This document shows positions 7,542 to 8,356 of a stretch of 8,356 nt of DNA, piece by piece. Both the position numbers and the translations under genes were made by a program. Origin of the DNA: Acidobacteriota bacterium (lineage in GTDB: Bacteria; Acidobacteriota; Blastocatellia; Pyrinomonadales; Pyrinomonadaceae); NCBI GenBank assembly GCA_003222935.1, contig QHXL01000203.1, positions 1-8,356 of the forward strand, given 5' to 3'. The stretch's first letter is position 1. Every line of letters begins with the position of its first letter. The notes beneath the pieces are model-generated. The model saw nothing but the letters and a program-made list of their open reading frames with translations, was not told the origin of the DNA and searched no databases.

Positions 7542-7557
7542 TTGCCCCTTCCCAACT
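7542..7557 (+). repeat. Degraded third copy of the palindrome arm
   Basis: TTGCCCCTTCCCAACT repeats the first 17 bases of the right outer arm (from 7493) with one C missing, in the same orientation and 49 bp further on. It lies outside the ATG-flanked element. It may be the remnant of a second element, or evidence that the arm itself is a recurring motif in this genome. Confidence 0.6.
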
Positions 7558-7594
7558 TATTCTGATCAAACGGAGCGCTTGAATGACGAAGACG

Positions 7595-8356
7595 TCAGTT
7601 GTACAGCAAAATCTCAGCGCGTGCTTTCCGAAACTCTTCTAGCTGAGAATTCCACGACGCAACTATGTCTCTCGGCGTATCGCCGCGTTTCACACGTTCA
7701 AGAGTATTCGTATTGACGAGCAATTTAAGATAGTTGTCGATCTTCCAATCGTCGGGATAGATCTTTCGCAAGGCTACCGCTATTTCCATCCCCGTGAGTA
7801 ACGGTCGAAATGACGATCGATCCGTGATCACAATATTCATTCCTCCGCACTCTACATCCTTAAATACTGACGCCCTGGGTGTGAAACGGAGCGGAACAAA
7901 TCGCACGCCCGGAATCGATCTTTGATTCAAGTAGTCAGCGAGTTTGTCACCCTGGATCCACGGAGCGCCAACAATCTCAAAAGGCGTATCAGTTCCCCGC
8001 CCGACCGATACGTTAGTCATCTCCAGTAGCCCGACTCCGGGATACAGAGTTGCTTCGGTCAAACTTCGCATGTTGGGTGACGGGTTGACCCACGTCAGAT
8101 TGGTTTCGTCGAACCACATCGAACGACGCCATCCTTCCATCTTGATCACGCGGAGATCAGCGCCGAAGTTTTTCTGCTTATTAAACAGTTGGCCCAGTTC
8201 ACCAATCGTCAACCCATGCCGCACGGGAATCGTGTGGTACGAAACGAACGAGAGTTTGTCCCGGTCGGCAATCGGACCTTCAATATCCAGACCGCCTATC
8301 GGGTTTGGTCGATCAAGTACATACACGGGAATTTTGGCCTTCGCTGCTTCCTCCAA
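7595..8356 (-). CDS. DUF1343 / NamZ-type exo-beta-N-acetylmuramidase, C-terminal part
   Basis: The frame enters from the right edge, so the N-terminus (about 150-170 residues of the usual 400 or so, with any signal peptide) is missing. The first visible codon is TTG, Leu inside the protein rather than a start. Counting from it, DUF1343 motifs are DRPNPIGG (15-22), RHGLTIGEL (46-54), GWRR (75-78), WVNPSPNM (89-96), YPG (105-107), SVGRGTDTPFE (117-127) and GAPW (130-133). The rest holds the C-terminal subdomain ending at TGA 7595-7597. Bacillus subtilis NamZ of this family (GH171) releases MurNAc from the non-reducing end of peptidoglycan fragments, and homologs are usually exported. The family match is seen; the activity here is inferred. 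The gene converges on pabBC across 272 bp holding the nested palindrome. It is not obviously in an operon with anything visible. Confidence 0.9.
   Translation of the reverse strand: MEEAAKAKIPVYVLDRPNPIGGLDIEGPIADRDKLSFVSYHTIPVRHGLTIGELGQLFNKQKNFGADLRVIKMEGWRRSMWFDETNLTWVNPSPNMRSLTEATLYPGVGLLEMTNVSVGRGTDTPFEIVGAPWIQGDKLADYLNQRSIPGVRFVPLRFTPRASVFKDVECGGMNIVITDRSSFRPLLTGMEIAVALRKIYPDDWKIDNYLKLLVNTNTLERVKRGDTPRDIVASWNSQLEEFRKARAEILLYN

Noticed and set aside
7347..7557. CRISPR-like array from the repeated arm motif
   Set aside because: Only three copies, in two orientations, with unequal spacing and no cas genes; inverted repeats explain it better.
7323..7594. Intrinsic terminators for the converging genes
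   Set aside because: The stems are strong but no U-tract follows on either strand, so no terminator is called.
8354..8356. TTG at the edge as start of the DUF1343 gene
   Set aside because: It falls within the conserved domain just ahead of VYVLDRPNP; the true start is outside the window.

Overview
The window looks like chromosomal DNA from an Acidobacteriota-type bacterium, possibly a Blastocatellia relative. The evidence is a large Oar/CarboxypepD_reg-type TonB-dependent receptor, a secreted D-aminoacylase-type amidohydrolase, a DUF1343/NamZ-like exo-muramidase and a fused PabB-PabC folate enzyme. This assignment is inferred from gene content only; no marker gene is present. Base composition looks balanced by eye (not computed).

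Layout. From the right, a minus-strand unit is read from about 5470 down to 1. A promoter candidate (perfect TATAAT at 5466-5471) and a leader of about 200 nt with a hairpin precede a TonB-dependent receptor (start 5255, end 1526). Its reading frame is broken once near 2778-2812, so it reads as an N-terminal piece (2751-5255) and a C-terminal piece (1526-2809). After a 26-bp gap follows a secreted zinc amidohydrolase of the N-acyl-D-amino-acid deacylase family (1499 down to 1), which runs off the left edge short of its C-terminus. The receptor and hydrolase are probably co-transcribed.

Divergent from the receptor, on the plus strand, is a complete bifunctional aminodeoxychorismate synthase component I / aminodeoxychorismate lyase (5589-7322), which makes 4-aminobenzoate for folate. 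Converging on it from the right edge is the C-terminal part of a DUF1343 (NamZ, GH171-type) protein (7595-8356). The 272-bp gap between these converging 3' ends holds a compact nested palindrome: 20-bp perfect inverted repeats at its ends, flanked by ATG on both sides, an inner 20-bp imperfect hairpin, and a third degraded copy of the outer arm just outside. It resembles a small non-autonomous mobile element or intergenic repeat and is the least explained part of the window.

How the genes may work together. The receptor and D-aminoacylase could import and hydrolyse N-acyl-D-amino-acid compounds, and the nearby NamZ-like protein acts on peptidoglycan glycans. A cell-wall scavenging theme is therefore possible but unproven, and pabBC looks unrelated. 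I see no clear evidence of a new defence system, CRISPR array or RNA gene.
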